Shown in pieces: positions 8,048 to 15,450 of a stretch of 44,174 bases of DNA; position 1 is the first letter of the stretch; every line of letters begins with the position of its first letter. The position numbers and the translations under genes were made by a program. A model generated the notes under the pieces. The model worked only from the letters and a program-made list of their open reading frames with translations. It was not told the origin of the DNA and did no database searches. The DNA is from an archaeon. Its GTDB lineage: Archaea > Iainarchaeota > Iainarchaeia > Iainarchaeales > CSSED10-239. Location of the stretch: assembly GCA_023230325.1 (NCBI GenBank), contig JALNXN010000006.1:1-44174 (forward strand). Reading direction: 5' to 3'.

Positions 8048-10186
8048 ATGGACAGTAAAAACATAAAATGGTTAAAAGAAATAACAGATAATGATATACA
8101 AGAGGTAGGTTACAAAGCAGCAAGACTTGCAGAACTCTCAAGAGCTAACTTCCCTATACCTAGAGCTTTTGTTATTGGTAACAAATTCTATTTCTCTTTC
8201 TTACAAACAAATAATCTAAAAGAAAAAATAAACCTGCTTTTAGAAACAATAGATTACACAAATAAAAAAGACTTAGAAAAAAAATCAATTGAGATTAAAA
8301 AAATATTTTTAAATAACCAATTCACAGATGACTTTAAGGCAGAACTTGGAAAAGCATATATAAAAATTGGTGAACAAAAGGTTGGCTGGCTAAATAGCAA
8401 AGTAGATGAATTTGTTTCTATAAGACTTTCAATAACAAGCGAAGAGATAAGCCCAAAAGATTTAGACTTTATAGAACAATTTAGTGGATTTATTAATATT
8501 AAAGGAATTGAAAACATCTACAAGTCAGTCAAGGGATGCTGGGCATCTTTATATTCTCCAGAAGTCCTAGAATATATTAAAGATAATAATTTACAAATTA
8601 ATAAAATTGGATATGCAATAGTTATTCAAAAAATGATAAATGCAAGTAAGTCTGGAATAATAATTACCACAAAAGAAATGCAAGATAAAAAAAGCACAGT
8701 CATAGAAGTTATTTACGGTATTGGAGGTAAAAGCCTTATTTCAGAGATTACCCCTGAACACTATGAAATTAATAAAAAAAATTATTCAATTATTAAAAAA
8801 ACAAAATCAAAACAAGAATGGATGATAAGAAGATTGACAGGAAAAACAACAAAAATAAATCTTGAACCTTCTACTCTTGATAAAAACAAACTAGACTTAA
8901 GAGATGTAAAAGAACTTACTGAAATTGGAAACAAACTAGAACTGTATTTTGGAACTCCTCTCTATATTGATTGGGTTATTGGAAAAGCAGACATCCATTT
9001 AATAAGTGCAGACCCACTTGACCCAAATTTAAAAAAATTAAAAATTAAAAAGAAAAAGGACGCTTCTCTTCAAGACAAAATGGACTCTTATAAAAAAGAA
9101 GTTCTCTTAGAAGGAATACCTATCTGCCAGGGAGTGGTTAACGGAATTATAAAAGTTATAAATAAACCTGAAGACCTTAAAGATATTACAGAAAATCACA
9201 TACTAGTTACTAAGATGACAACCTTAGAAATGACCCCTTACCTAAAAATTGCAAAAGGAATTATCACAGATGCAGGTAGTTCAATTTGCCATGCTGCCTT
9301 AATTTCTAAGAAATATGATATCCCTTGTGTTGTTCATACAGACTATGCAACCAAACTATTAAAGAATGGAGATAGTGTCCAGCTTAATGGGGGTGCAGGA
9401 ATAGTCTACAAGCTAACAGGTGTAAAATTAGTTATAAGGGACGACTCTAAAAACAACCTTAATAAAAAAGAAGAAATTAAACTTTTAAGAAAGGAACCAG
9501 AATTTCCTGAAACAATTACAAAAATTATAATTGATTTAAAAGATCTAGATGACTTAAAAGATATTAACTTAAATGAGGTTGATGGTTTTTTAATAACTGT
9601 AAACTCTTTGTTTAAAGAAGAAGAGCTTAATGAGATTATAAAAGACAATTCAATTTTCATAAACAAGATTAAATGTAAATTAAAATTATTTTCTGAAAAG
9701 TTAAATAAAGAAATTATATATTATAAGATTAATTTACATAATTCCAATCTACTTTCAAAAAACACCTCAAGCTACGAGATAGAAACATTACTTGAAATCA
9801 ATAATCCTAAAATAAATATAGTTCTTGAAAATTTAAAGTCCTCTGATGAGATAACCCCAATTAAAGAAGTTACAGATAATAATCTTTGTGTAACAATTGA
9901 AACAATTAAAGAGACTTTGATTGAAGAATATATCTCTAGAGGAATTGATTCACTTATTTTTAACCTAGAAAAAATAGACTCTTTAGAGCTTAAAAGAGCT
10001 TTTGAGATCTGTAAAGAGAATAAGATCACAAGAATCTTAAAAGTAAACAATCACTCTCAAGAAATAATAAAGGAATTAATTGAACTAAAAGTAAATTCTT
10101 TAATCATAGATTATAAAAACTTACAAATAAAAGAAACTATCTACAAAAAAGAAAGAGAACTACTTAAAAATCTTTTATCTATTTAG
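8048..10186 (+). CDS. PEP synthase / pyruvate phosphate dikinase-like protein, probably degenerate
   Basis: 712 residues with the PEP-synthase layout. Residues 15-330 are an ATP-grasp domain: VGYKAARLAEL near the start, then SIRLSITSEE where active enzymes have VRSSATAED, then an IEQFSGFINI loop. Residues 350-455 are the swivelling phosphohistidine domain with TDAGSSICHAALISKKY, active His at 415. Residues 480-712 occupy the place of the PEP-binding barrel but keep little of it. I do not find the GIGLxRxE motif or a C-terminal catalytic Cys context. QARP near the end of the ATP-grasp part reads SADP. It may be an inactive relative or have a changed substrate. True PEP synthase would make PEP from pyruvate and ATP for gluconeogenesis. 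It is transcribed divergently from radA. Confidence 0.75.
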   Translation: MDSKNIKWLKEITDNDIQEVGYKAARLAELSRANFPIPRAFVIGNKFYFSFLQTNNLKEKINLLLETIDYTNKKDLEKKSIEIKKIFLNNQFTDDFKAELGKAYIKIGEQKVGWLNSKVDEFVSIRLSITSEEISPKDLDFIEQFSGFINIKGIENIYKSVKGCWASLYSPEVLEYIKDNNLQINKIGYAIVIQKMINASKSGIIITTKEMQDKKSTVIEVIYGIGGKSLISEITPEHYEINKKNYSIIKKTKSKQEWMIRRLTGKTTKINLEPSTLDKNKLDLRDVKELTEIGNKLELYFGTPLYIDWVIGKADIHLISADPLDPNLKKLKIKKKKDASLQDKMDSYKKEVLLEGIPICQGVVNGIIKVINKPEDLKDITENHILVTKMTTLEMTPYLKIAKGIITDAGSSICHAALISKKYDIPCVVHTDYATKLLKNGDSVQLNGGAGIVYKLTGVKLVIRDDSKNNLNKKEEIKLLRKEPEFPETITKIIIDLKDLDDLKDINLNEVDGFLITVNSLFKEEELNEIIKDNSIFINKIKCKLKLFSEKLNKEIIYYKINLHNSNLLSKNTSSYEIETLLEINNPKINIVLENLKSSDEITPIKEVTDNNLCVTIETIKETLIEEYISRGIDSLIFNLEKIDSLELKRAFEICKENKITRILKVNNHSQEIIKELIELKVNSLIIDYKNLQIKETIYKKERELLKNLLSI

Positions 10187-10200
10187 AAATTAAAAAAATG

Positions 10201-10271
10201 AGCCAAGATAGGGAGTCGAACCCTACTCTTCCGCTCTGCAGGCGGAGGCATAACCGATCTGCCATCTTGGC
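10201..10271 (-). tRNA. tRNA-Cys (anticodon GCA)
   Basis: A 71-base cloverleaf without intron. Acceptor strands GCCAAGA and TCTTGGC pair perfectly. The anticodon stem TCCGC/GCGGA holds the loop CTGCAGA with anticodon GCA. The T arm is TAGGG-TTCGACT-CCCTA. The discriminator base is T (U73), the cysteine identity base. The D arm is short, with a three-pair stem GCA/TGC and a probable 13-22 mispair, as in other tRNA-Cys. CCA is not encoded. Confidence 0.95.
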
Positions 10272-10361
10272 TTTGTAAAAGAATTAGTAATTAATAAATT
10301 ACTTACTCTCTATATATTATTTATTATTAGAAGTATTTATAAAGAAAATGGAAAAAAGTTT

Positions 10362-11558
10362 ATGAAAATTGCAATAATTAGTGATTGGCACCTTGGACTT
10401 AACTGGGGTAGTGATTTAGAATTTGATTCTTTTGCACAGTTGTCACAAGCCTTTGAACAAATTAAAAGTAAAGATGTTGACTTGATTCTTGTTGCTGGAG
10501 ATTTGTTTGATAAAAAAGATCCTAACCATGAGGTCTACTATGAAGCTATAAAATTACTAAACAATGTAGATACTGAAAACAAAATTAATTTAAAAAATGC
10601 AGAAGGTATGATATTAAAAATACCAATGCTCTCTATTTTTGGAAATCATGAATTTAAAGGTAAAGACTATAAATCAACAGTTGAGCTTTTAGAAGTTATT
10701 GGCTTTTTAAAAGTCTTACATGCAACTTCTGTAAAAATAGGAGATGTTAATGTCTTTGGTTTAGGGGGGGTTCCTGACAGATATGCAAAAGATATTTTAA
10801 ATAAGTTTAATCCTCTACCAGTTCCAAATGAATATAATATTTTGATGGTTCATCAATCTTTTAAAGAATATCTACCGTTTGACTCAGAGGACATGCTTTC
10901 TTTATCAAACCTCCCAGCTAATTTTAATTTAATTATTAATGGGCATCTTCATTGGAACATTGTTGTTGATCTAGAACAAGGTGGTAAATTTATGATGCCA
11001 GGCTCAACAGTGTCTACTCAAAATAAAAAATTAGAAGCAGACAAACCTAAGGGCTTTTACTTGCTTGACACAAACACCAACAATTTAGTTTTTGAAGAAA
11101 TTAAAAACACAAGACCTATCTTTTATATTGATTTAAAATTTAATAAAGTAGACATACAAACAATAACCTTAGAGATTAGAAAAAGACTTACAGAAATAAA
11201 TAATAAAAAATATAATAAAAAACCAATGGTAAGGGTAAGGATTAAAGGGGACTTAGAAGAAGGATATTTTTCAAAGGATTTAGATTTGAAAAAAATAGAA
11301 CTTGAGTTTCCTGAACTTTACCTTTCTTTTTCAAATAAGATTGATGAGAAGAGGCTTAAGGAAAGCTTAGAAAAGCTAAAAGAACTACAAACTAAAAAAG
11401 CTAATGTTGAGGGAATCTCTAGAGAAATATTTTTTGAACAACTAAAGCAGACACAATTTTCTAATTCTTTTGATAGCCAAAGACTATTTGAATTATTGTA
11501 TAATAAAGATCTTGAAAAAGCAAAAGATATTATTTTAGATAAAGATTCTAAAATTTAA
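10362..11558 (+). CDS. mre11: Mre11-type DNA double-strand-break repair nuclease
   Basis: A 398-residue calcineurin-like phosphoesterase with the Mre11 metal ligands in order: SDWHLG (D8, H10), GDLFD (D47), GNHEF (N95, H96), VHQ (H164) and GHLHW (H195, H197). The C-terminal part (about 255-398) is a cap domain followed by a helical Lys/Glu-rich tail, where the Rad50-binding region lies in this family. Mre11 normally works with the ATPase Rad50 on broken DNA ends. No rad50, herA or nurA lies next to it in this window, unlike the usual archaeal cluster. The ATG at 10362 gives the family N-terminus directly. No strong ribosome binding site is visible. Confidence 0.9.
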   Translation: MKIAIISDWHLGLNWGSDLEFDSFAQLSQAFEQIKSKDVDLILVAGDLFDKKDPNHEVYYEAIKLLNNVDTENKINLKNAEGMILKIPMLSIFGNHEFKGKDYKSTVELLEVIGFLKVLHATSVKIGDVNVFGLGGVPDRYAKDILNKFNPLPVPNEYNILMVHQSFKEYLPFDSEDMLSLSNLPANFNLIINGHLHWNIVVDLEQGGKFMMPGSTVSTQNKKLEADKPKGFYLLDTNTNNLVFEEIKNTRPIFYIDLKFNKVDIQTITLEIRKRLTEINNKKYNKKPMVRVRIKGDLEEGYFSKDLDLKKIELEFPELYLSFSNKIDEKRLKESLEKLKELQTKKANVEGISREIFFEQLKQTQFSNSFDSQRLFELLYNKDLEKAKDIILDKDSKI

Positions 11559-11639
11559 AATTTTGATTTAAGATAGAAATTATATTTAAAAAAACCAACT
11601 TAAACATTTTATTTAAATTTTTTCCTAAACAACAAATAT

Positions 11640-11650
11640 GTTTAAAATAC
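11640..11650 (+). promoter_or_regulatory. Probable TATA box of the iron-sulfur operon (leaderless start)
   Basis: GTTTAAAATAC lies about 25 bases before the ATG of the ArsR-type gene at 11672. Archaeal transcription starts about 25 bases after the TATA box, so the transcript would begin at or next to the start codon. No ribosome binding site precedes that ATG, which fits a leaderless mRNA. Confidence 0.45.
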
Positions 11651-11671
11651 TTTTTAATCATAAGCTTATAT

Positions 11672-11974
11672 ATGAAATGCAAATCATACTTTTTGTTTAA
11701 TGTTCTTTCAAACAAAACAAGGTGGAAAATCATTAATTCCTTATATTTGTCTGACAAGTTTGTACAAGACATCTGTAAAGATATTGATGAGGAACAATCA
11801 AAAGTTAGTCACAATCTTAAAACATTATCAAACTGTAATATTGTTTTTTCAAAAAGGGAAGGCAAATATATTAAATATTCTTTAAATAAAGAAACAATTA
11901 AGCCCCTAGTTGAAATTGTTAACAAACATACAGCTAACTTTTGTAAAGGGAAATGTAATATTACAGAAAAGTGA
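11672..11974 (+). CDS. ArsR-family winged-helix regulator, first gene of the iron-sulfur operon
   Basis: 100 residues with an ArsR-type winged helix-turn-helix: helix RWKIINSLYLSDKF, recognition region EEQSKVSHNLKTLSNCNIV (about 40-58), and the wing KREGKYIKYSLN. Cysteines at 3, 35, 55, 91 and 95 are numerous for so small a protein. The C-terminal CKGKC pair could bind a metal or Fe-S cluster. It is the first gene upstream of a cysteine desulfurase, a kinase-like gene, IscU and a DUF1858 protein, so it may sense metal or cluster status and control this operon, as IscR does in bacteria. That role is inferred from context. Its TGA stop lies inside the ribosome binding site of the next gene. Confidence 0.8.
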   Translation: MKCKSYFLFNVLSNKTRWKIINSLYLSDKFVQDICKDIDEEQSKVSHNLKTLSNCNIVFSKREGKYIKYSLNKETIKPLVEIVNKHTANFCKGKCNITEK

Positions 11975-11981
11975 TAATCTT

Positions 11982-13133
11982 ATGACAGAAATTATATATT
12001 TAGATTATGCAGCAACAACACCTCTTGACAAAGATGTTTACAAAGAGATAAAACCTTTTCTTACTGATCACTATGGAAATTCTGCAAGCTTACACTCTTT
12101 AGGCAACTATGCCAAAGAAAGGGTAGAAGATGCAAGAGAAAACATTAAAAAAAAACTAAATGCAAACAATTACAAATTAATATTTACTTCTGGAGGGACA
12201 GAAAGTAATAACCTTGCACTTAAAGGAATTGCAAATAGTTATAAGGAAAAAGGAAAACACATAATTGTTAGTAAAATTGAGCATGACTGTATACTAAATA
12301 CTGCAAAGTTTTTAGAAAAAGAGGGCTTTGAAGTTACTTACTTAGATGTTAACAAAGAAGGCTTTATTGACTTAGAAACTTTAAAAAAGAAAATTAGAAA
12401 AGACACAATTCTAGTTTCAATAATTCATGCAAATAATGAGATTGGAACTGTTCAAAATATTAAAGAAATTGGTAGAATCTGTAAAGAGAAAGAAACATTA
12501 TTCCATACAGATGCTTGCCAAAGTTTTACAAAGATACCAATTGACTTAGAAGAAGATAATATTTCCTTAATTACAATTAATGCTCATAAGATCTATGGAC
12601 CTAAAGGTGTTGGAGCTTTATTAGTTAAGAACGGAATTAAAATTACACCTTTGCTACATGGTGGGGGGCATGAATATAATCTTAGAAGTGGAACTTTAAA
12701 TGTTTCTGGGATTGTTGGTTTTTCAAAAGCAACTGAAGTGATTACTAAAGAAGATGTTATTAGGATGACTGAACTTAGAGATTATTTAATTTCTAAAGTT
12801 CTTAAAAAAATTCCTTCTGCTAAATTAAATGGACCTAAAGAAAATAGACTGTGCAATAATATAAATTTTAGATTTAATTATATTGAGGGAGAATCAATTC
12901 TTTTACATTTAGATCTTTTAGGAATTAAGGTTTCAACTGGTTCTGCTTGCTCCTCAAATACCTTACAAACAAATCATGTAATTAAAGCTATTGATGTTAA
13001 GCCTGAAGAAACAAATGGGGTCATAAGAATAAGTTTAGGGAAAGAAACAACCAAAAAAGAAATTGAAAAGGTAATAGAGGTCTTACCTATAATTATTGAG
13101 AAGTTAACAAAGATGTCTCCTTTTTCAAAGTGA
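11982..13133 (+). CDS. nifS: Cysteine desulfurase (NifS/IscS family)
   Basis: A 383-residue PLP enzyme that takes sulfur from cysteine for Fe-S cluster assembly. It starts with the family signature YLDYAATTPL. It has SGGTESNN, H101, HTDACQ (D177), and the PLP lysine K203 in NAHKIYGPKG. The catalytic cysteine is C323 in STGSACSS, and the spacing fits the NifS/IscS group. The open frame extends 24 codons upstream into the regulator gene, but the ATG at 11982 follows GTGAT at 11971-11975 and begins exactly at the family N-terminus. The upstream stop codon is part of that GTGAT, suggesting coupled translation. Confidence 0.95.
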   Translation: MTEIIYLDYAATTPLDKDVYKEIKPFLTDHYGNSASLHSLGNYAKERVEDARENIKKKLNANNYKLIFTSGGTESNNLALKGIANSYKEKGKHIIVSKIEHDCILNTAKFLEKEGFEVTYLDVNKEGFIDLETLKKKIRKDTILVSIIHANNEIGTVQNIKEIGRICKEKETLFHTDACQSFTKIPIDLEEDNISLITINAHKIYGPKGVGALLVKNGIKITPLLHGGGHEYNLRSGTLNVSGIVGFSKATEVITKEDVIRMTELRDYLISKVLKKIPSAKLNGPKENRLCNNINFRFNYIEGESILLHLDLLGIKVSTGSACSSNTLQTNHVIKAIDVKPEETNGVIRISLGKETTKKEIEKVIEVLPIIIEKLTKMSPFSK

Positions 13134-13139
13134 GAGATG

Positions 13140-13943
13140 ATGAAGATTAAAAGAAGAACTCCGCAAGAAATTAAAAAGAATAAAGAGATACTTAAGAAAA
13201 GTACTTTTGGATTAAAAGATCTACAGAATAAATATAGAGTTAGTAGAAATAAACCTAAAAAAGTATTTGTTATTCAAAAACAAACAGTACATGAACCAAA
13301 CTTTAAATTTTATAAAGAAGGTTTTGTATATAAAACCATGGCTAAAGACAAATACAGGATGTGGAAAGAACTTTTTGACAAAGGAATTTCTGTTGAGCAA
13401 ATAGAGGGCACAGGGAATAAAATTTTAAAAGAAATAAGAAAAGAAATAAAAGAAAATAATTTTGAAATTAAAAAAGGACAGGTGTTAGTTAAGTCTAAAG
13501 CAATTGGACAAAGATATTTACTTGGAAAAGACAACCAATCTATTGTAAAAAATCTTGTAACTATTGAAAGATTAATTGAAAAAAATGTAATTTCTCAATT
13601 TACAAAAGAACAAAAAAACAGTATAAGTTTACAGATTACAAAAATAACATTACAGTTATTAAAAAATGATTATACACACTCACATCCTCATTTAGGAAAT
13701 TGGGCAATAGACATCTCTTCTAAAAACCCAAAAGTATATTTGATTGATTTTGACAAAATTAAAAAAATAAATAATAAATTAGATTTTATGACAGTAAACA
13801 CAGATCTTTTAGAAATTGCAAATATTATTAGTCGTATTAGAGGAGAAAAACAAATGTCTAATGAGATGTATAGCGCAGTTTCTAAAAAATTTACAACCTA
13901 CATATTAAAAAGAAATAAAGAATTAAGACAATTAAAAATGTGA
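13140..13943 (+). CDS. Kinase-like protein of unknown function inside the iron-sulfur operon
   Basis: 267 residues, basic, without a recognised family name. The last third looks like the catalytic core of a protein-kinase or aminoglycoside-phosphotransferase fold. THSHPHLGNWAID (about 179-191) resembles HGDLHxxN, and VYLIDFDKIK (199-208) supplies a DFG-like Asp. In the first motif the usual catalytic Asp is replaced by His (HPHLGN). The middle has a possible nucleotide-fold strand with VLVKSK. It could be an active atypical kinase or a pseudokinase. It lies between nifS and iscU with GTGA overlapping the nifS stop, so it is surely in the operon. The second of two adjacent ATGs (13140) has better spacing from GTGA than 13137. 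Confidence 0.6.
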   Translation: MKIKRRTPQEIKKNKEILKKSTFGLKDLQNKYRVSRNKPKKVFVIQKQTVHEPNFKFYKEGFVYKTMAKDKYRMWKELFDKGISVEQIEGTGNKILKEIRKEIKENNFEIKKGQVLVKSKAIGQRYLLGKDNQSIVKNLVTIERLIEKNVISQFTKEQKNSISLQITKITLQLLKNDYTHSHPHLGNWAIDISSKNPKVYLIDFDKIKKINNKLDFMTVNTDLLEIANIISRIRGEKQMSNEMYSAVSKKFTTYILKRNKELRQLKM

Positions 13944-13950
13944 TCAGTTT

Positions 13951-14403
13951 ATGGTAAATAACACAAGCTATTCAGAAAAAGTAAAAGACCATTTCCTTAA
14001 TCCTAGAAATATGGGGAAACTTGAAAATGCAGATGGTGTTGGTCAAATGGGAAATTTTTTGTGTGGAGATGTCATGCAGGTTTACATCCAGGTTGAAAAA
14101 GATAAAGAAGGTGTAGAATACATAAAAGATATTAAATTTCAGACAATGGGTTGTGCAGCAGCAATATCTACCTCTTCTATGATTACAGAACTTGCAAAAG
14201 GAAAAACTTTAGAAAAAGCTATGAAAATCACAAATGCAAGTGTTGCAAAAGAACTTGATGGTTTACCTCCAATCAAAATGCACTGTTCAAATTTGGCAGC
14301 AGACACTTTGCATATGGCAATTAAAGATTATTATAAAAAACAAGGCTTTGATATTTCTGAACTTGAGAAAAAAGACGCATGTTACAGATGTTGTGAGCAT
14401 TAA
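13951..14403 (+). CDS. iscU: Iron-sulfur cluster scaffold protein IscU (NifU N-terminal type)
   Basis: 150 residues. It has the IscU start YSEKVKDHFLNPRNMG and the three cluster cysteines C38 (NFLCGD), C68 (MGCAAAI) and C112 (MHCSNLAADTL), plus the Asp D40 that eases cluster release. The scaffold receives sulfur from the desulfurase and builds 2Fe-2S or 4Fe-4S clusters. A C-terminal tail ends CYRCCEH, adding three cysteines (144, 147, 148) that canonical bacterial IscU lacks. They may bind metal or take part in sulfur transfer. GTGAT at 13940-13944 includes the stop of the kinase-like gene and gives the start at 13951. Confidence 0.95.
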   Translation: MVNNTSYSEKVKDHFLNPRNMGKLENADGVGQMGNFLCGDVMQVYIQVEKDKEGVEYIKDIKFQTMGCAAAISTSSMITELAKGKTLEKAMKITNASVAKELDGLPPIKMHCSNLAADTLHMAIKDYYKKQGFDISELEKKDACYRCCEH

Positions 14404-14450
14404 GAAAAAAATATGACATTTTTTAAAAAAAGAAGAAAGAGGACAAAAAT

Positions 14451-14657
14451 ATGTTTACAGAAAAAACAAAACTTGGAGAAGTTTATGATATTAAGAGAGG
14501 ACAAGAAATCTTAGCAAAGTTTGCAGTACCTTGTGTTACTTGTCCAATGGCAAGAATGGAACTTGATCTATTAAATCTTGGACAGATTGCTGAGATGTAC
14601 GATATTGACTTAGTGGGTTTGTTAAAAGAACTAAATGAATTGAAAAAGAAAAAATGA
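14451..14657 (+). CDS. DUF1858 redox-disulfide domain protein
   Basis: A 68-residue single-domain protein. The pattern matches DUF1858, known as a hybrid-cluster-protein-associated redox disulfide domain: an N-terminal TKLGEVYDI segment, then FAVPCVTCPMARMEL with a CxxC, then a helical MYDIDLVGLLKELNE end. Small proteins of this family accompany redox and Fe-S genes. Being last in the ISC operon suggests a thiol carrier or redox partner for sulfur delivery. It starts 47 bases after iscU. Confidence 0.8.
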   Translation: MFTEKTKLGEVYDIKRGQEILAKFAVPCVTCPMARMELDLLNLGQIAEMYDIDLVGLLKELNELKKKK

Positions 14658-14901
14658 TTTATAAAACGATTAATTAAATTACAAAATCAAAATTATCAAT
14701 AAATTAAATTTAGGCAATTATAATAAAACCAAAATTATAATTAACCCCAAACCTCATCTCCTTTATTATCCTACAGCTTTTTCATTTTTTCTTTCTGAAT
14801 TTTATTTAAAAATTTAGAATTGTTTTCTTTTTTGTTTATAAATTTCTTTCATAATTATGTCTCGTATATTAAATTAATTATTGTAAAGAAAATTAAAGAA
14901 A

Positions 14902-15204
14902 TTAATTTAAAAACTTTTTATCAATCTCTAAAATCTTATCTTTAATATCGTAATCTAAATTCTCAAACTCAGAAACAATATTACTAGATAATGATTTTTT
15001 AGAAATATTTTCTGAAAGATTATATTGTAAGTTTAAAATTTCTTTTTTTAAAGTTGTTAATTGAACTTTTGACATCTGCTCAATATTTGTAGAAAGTAAT
15101 CTTTGTAATTTTCTTAAATCAGAAAGAATTAAGGACAAAGAAACATTTGTATTTTTCTTTGCAAGACCATAATCTACACCTTGCTTATATTTTATATTTA
15201 CCAT
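14902..15204 (-). CDS. Small hypothetical protein, helical/coiled-coil
   Basis: 100 residues I cannot assign to a family. After a short GVDYGLAKK start, the protein is almost all Lys/Glu/Leu/Asn-rich helix with heptad-like spacing of Leu and Ile (about 25-95), so it may form a coiled coil. It has no cysteines, signal peptide or membrane segment. GAGGT lies about eight bases upstream of the ATG. It stands alone on the minus strand, with an AT-rich spacer of about 245 bases on each side. Confidence 0.55.
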   Translation of the reverse strand: MVNIKYKQGVDYGLAKKNTNVSLSLILSDLRKLQRLLSTNIEQMSKVQLTTLKKEILNLQYNLSENISKKSLSSNIVSEFENLDYDIKDKILEIDKKFLN

Positions 15205-15287
15205 ATTTAAAATACCTCTTTTTAAATTATCTTAACTTATAAAATAATTGACATAATAAATAATACCTAAATTAAAATATAAAAAGA

Positions 15288-15301
15288 CTTAGTTAACTAA
15301 G
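15288..15301. repeat. Perfect 14-base palindrome
   Basis: CTTAGTTAACTAAG reads the same on both strands. It lies between the hypothetical gene (15204) and acs (15451), close to the hairpin at 15321-15339. It could be an operator, but no promoter is clearly linked to it. Confidence 0.5.
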
Positions 15302-15320
15302 TAAATAGAAGAAGAGAAAA

Positions 15321-15339
15321 GAGTTGACAAAGTTAACTC
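15321..15339. repeat. Short hairpin GAGTTGAC-AAA-GTTAACTC
   Basis: An eight-pair stem with one G-T pair and a three-base loop. CCCC follows, so the minus strand reads GGGGAGTTAAC. It resembles the GTTGAC/GGGGTAG elements at 36668 and 42078. Confidence 0.45.
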
Positions 15340-15450
15340 CCCTTGTTGATGGAAAATTAAATTGTTCTTGTAAAGAATAGTTTCTCTTTCAAAAAATAAC
15401 TTATATTATTAGAAAAATCTCTTCCTATAACTTATCTTTACAACCTCTTT

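Noticed and set aside
11548..11772. Minus-strand frame opposite the ArsR-type gene
   Set aside because: Low-complexity frame overlapping a clear winged-helix gene; no supporting signals.
14658..14901. Possible C/D-box small RNA in the spacer
   Set aside because: One CTGA near 14795 and a weak ATGATT near 14654 are too far apart and lack the C' and D' boxes.
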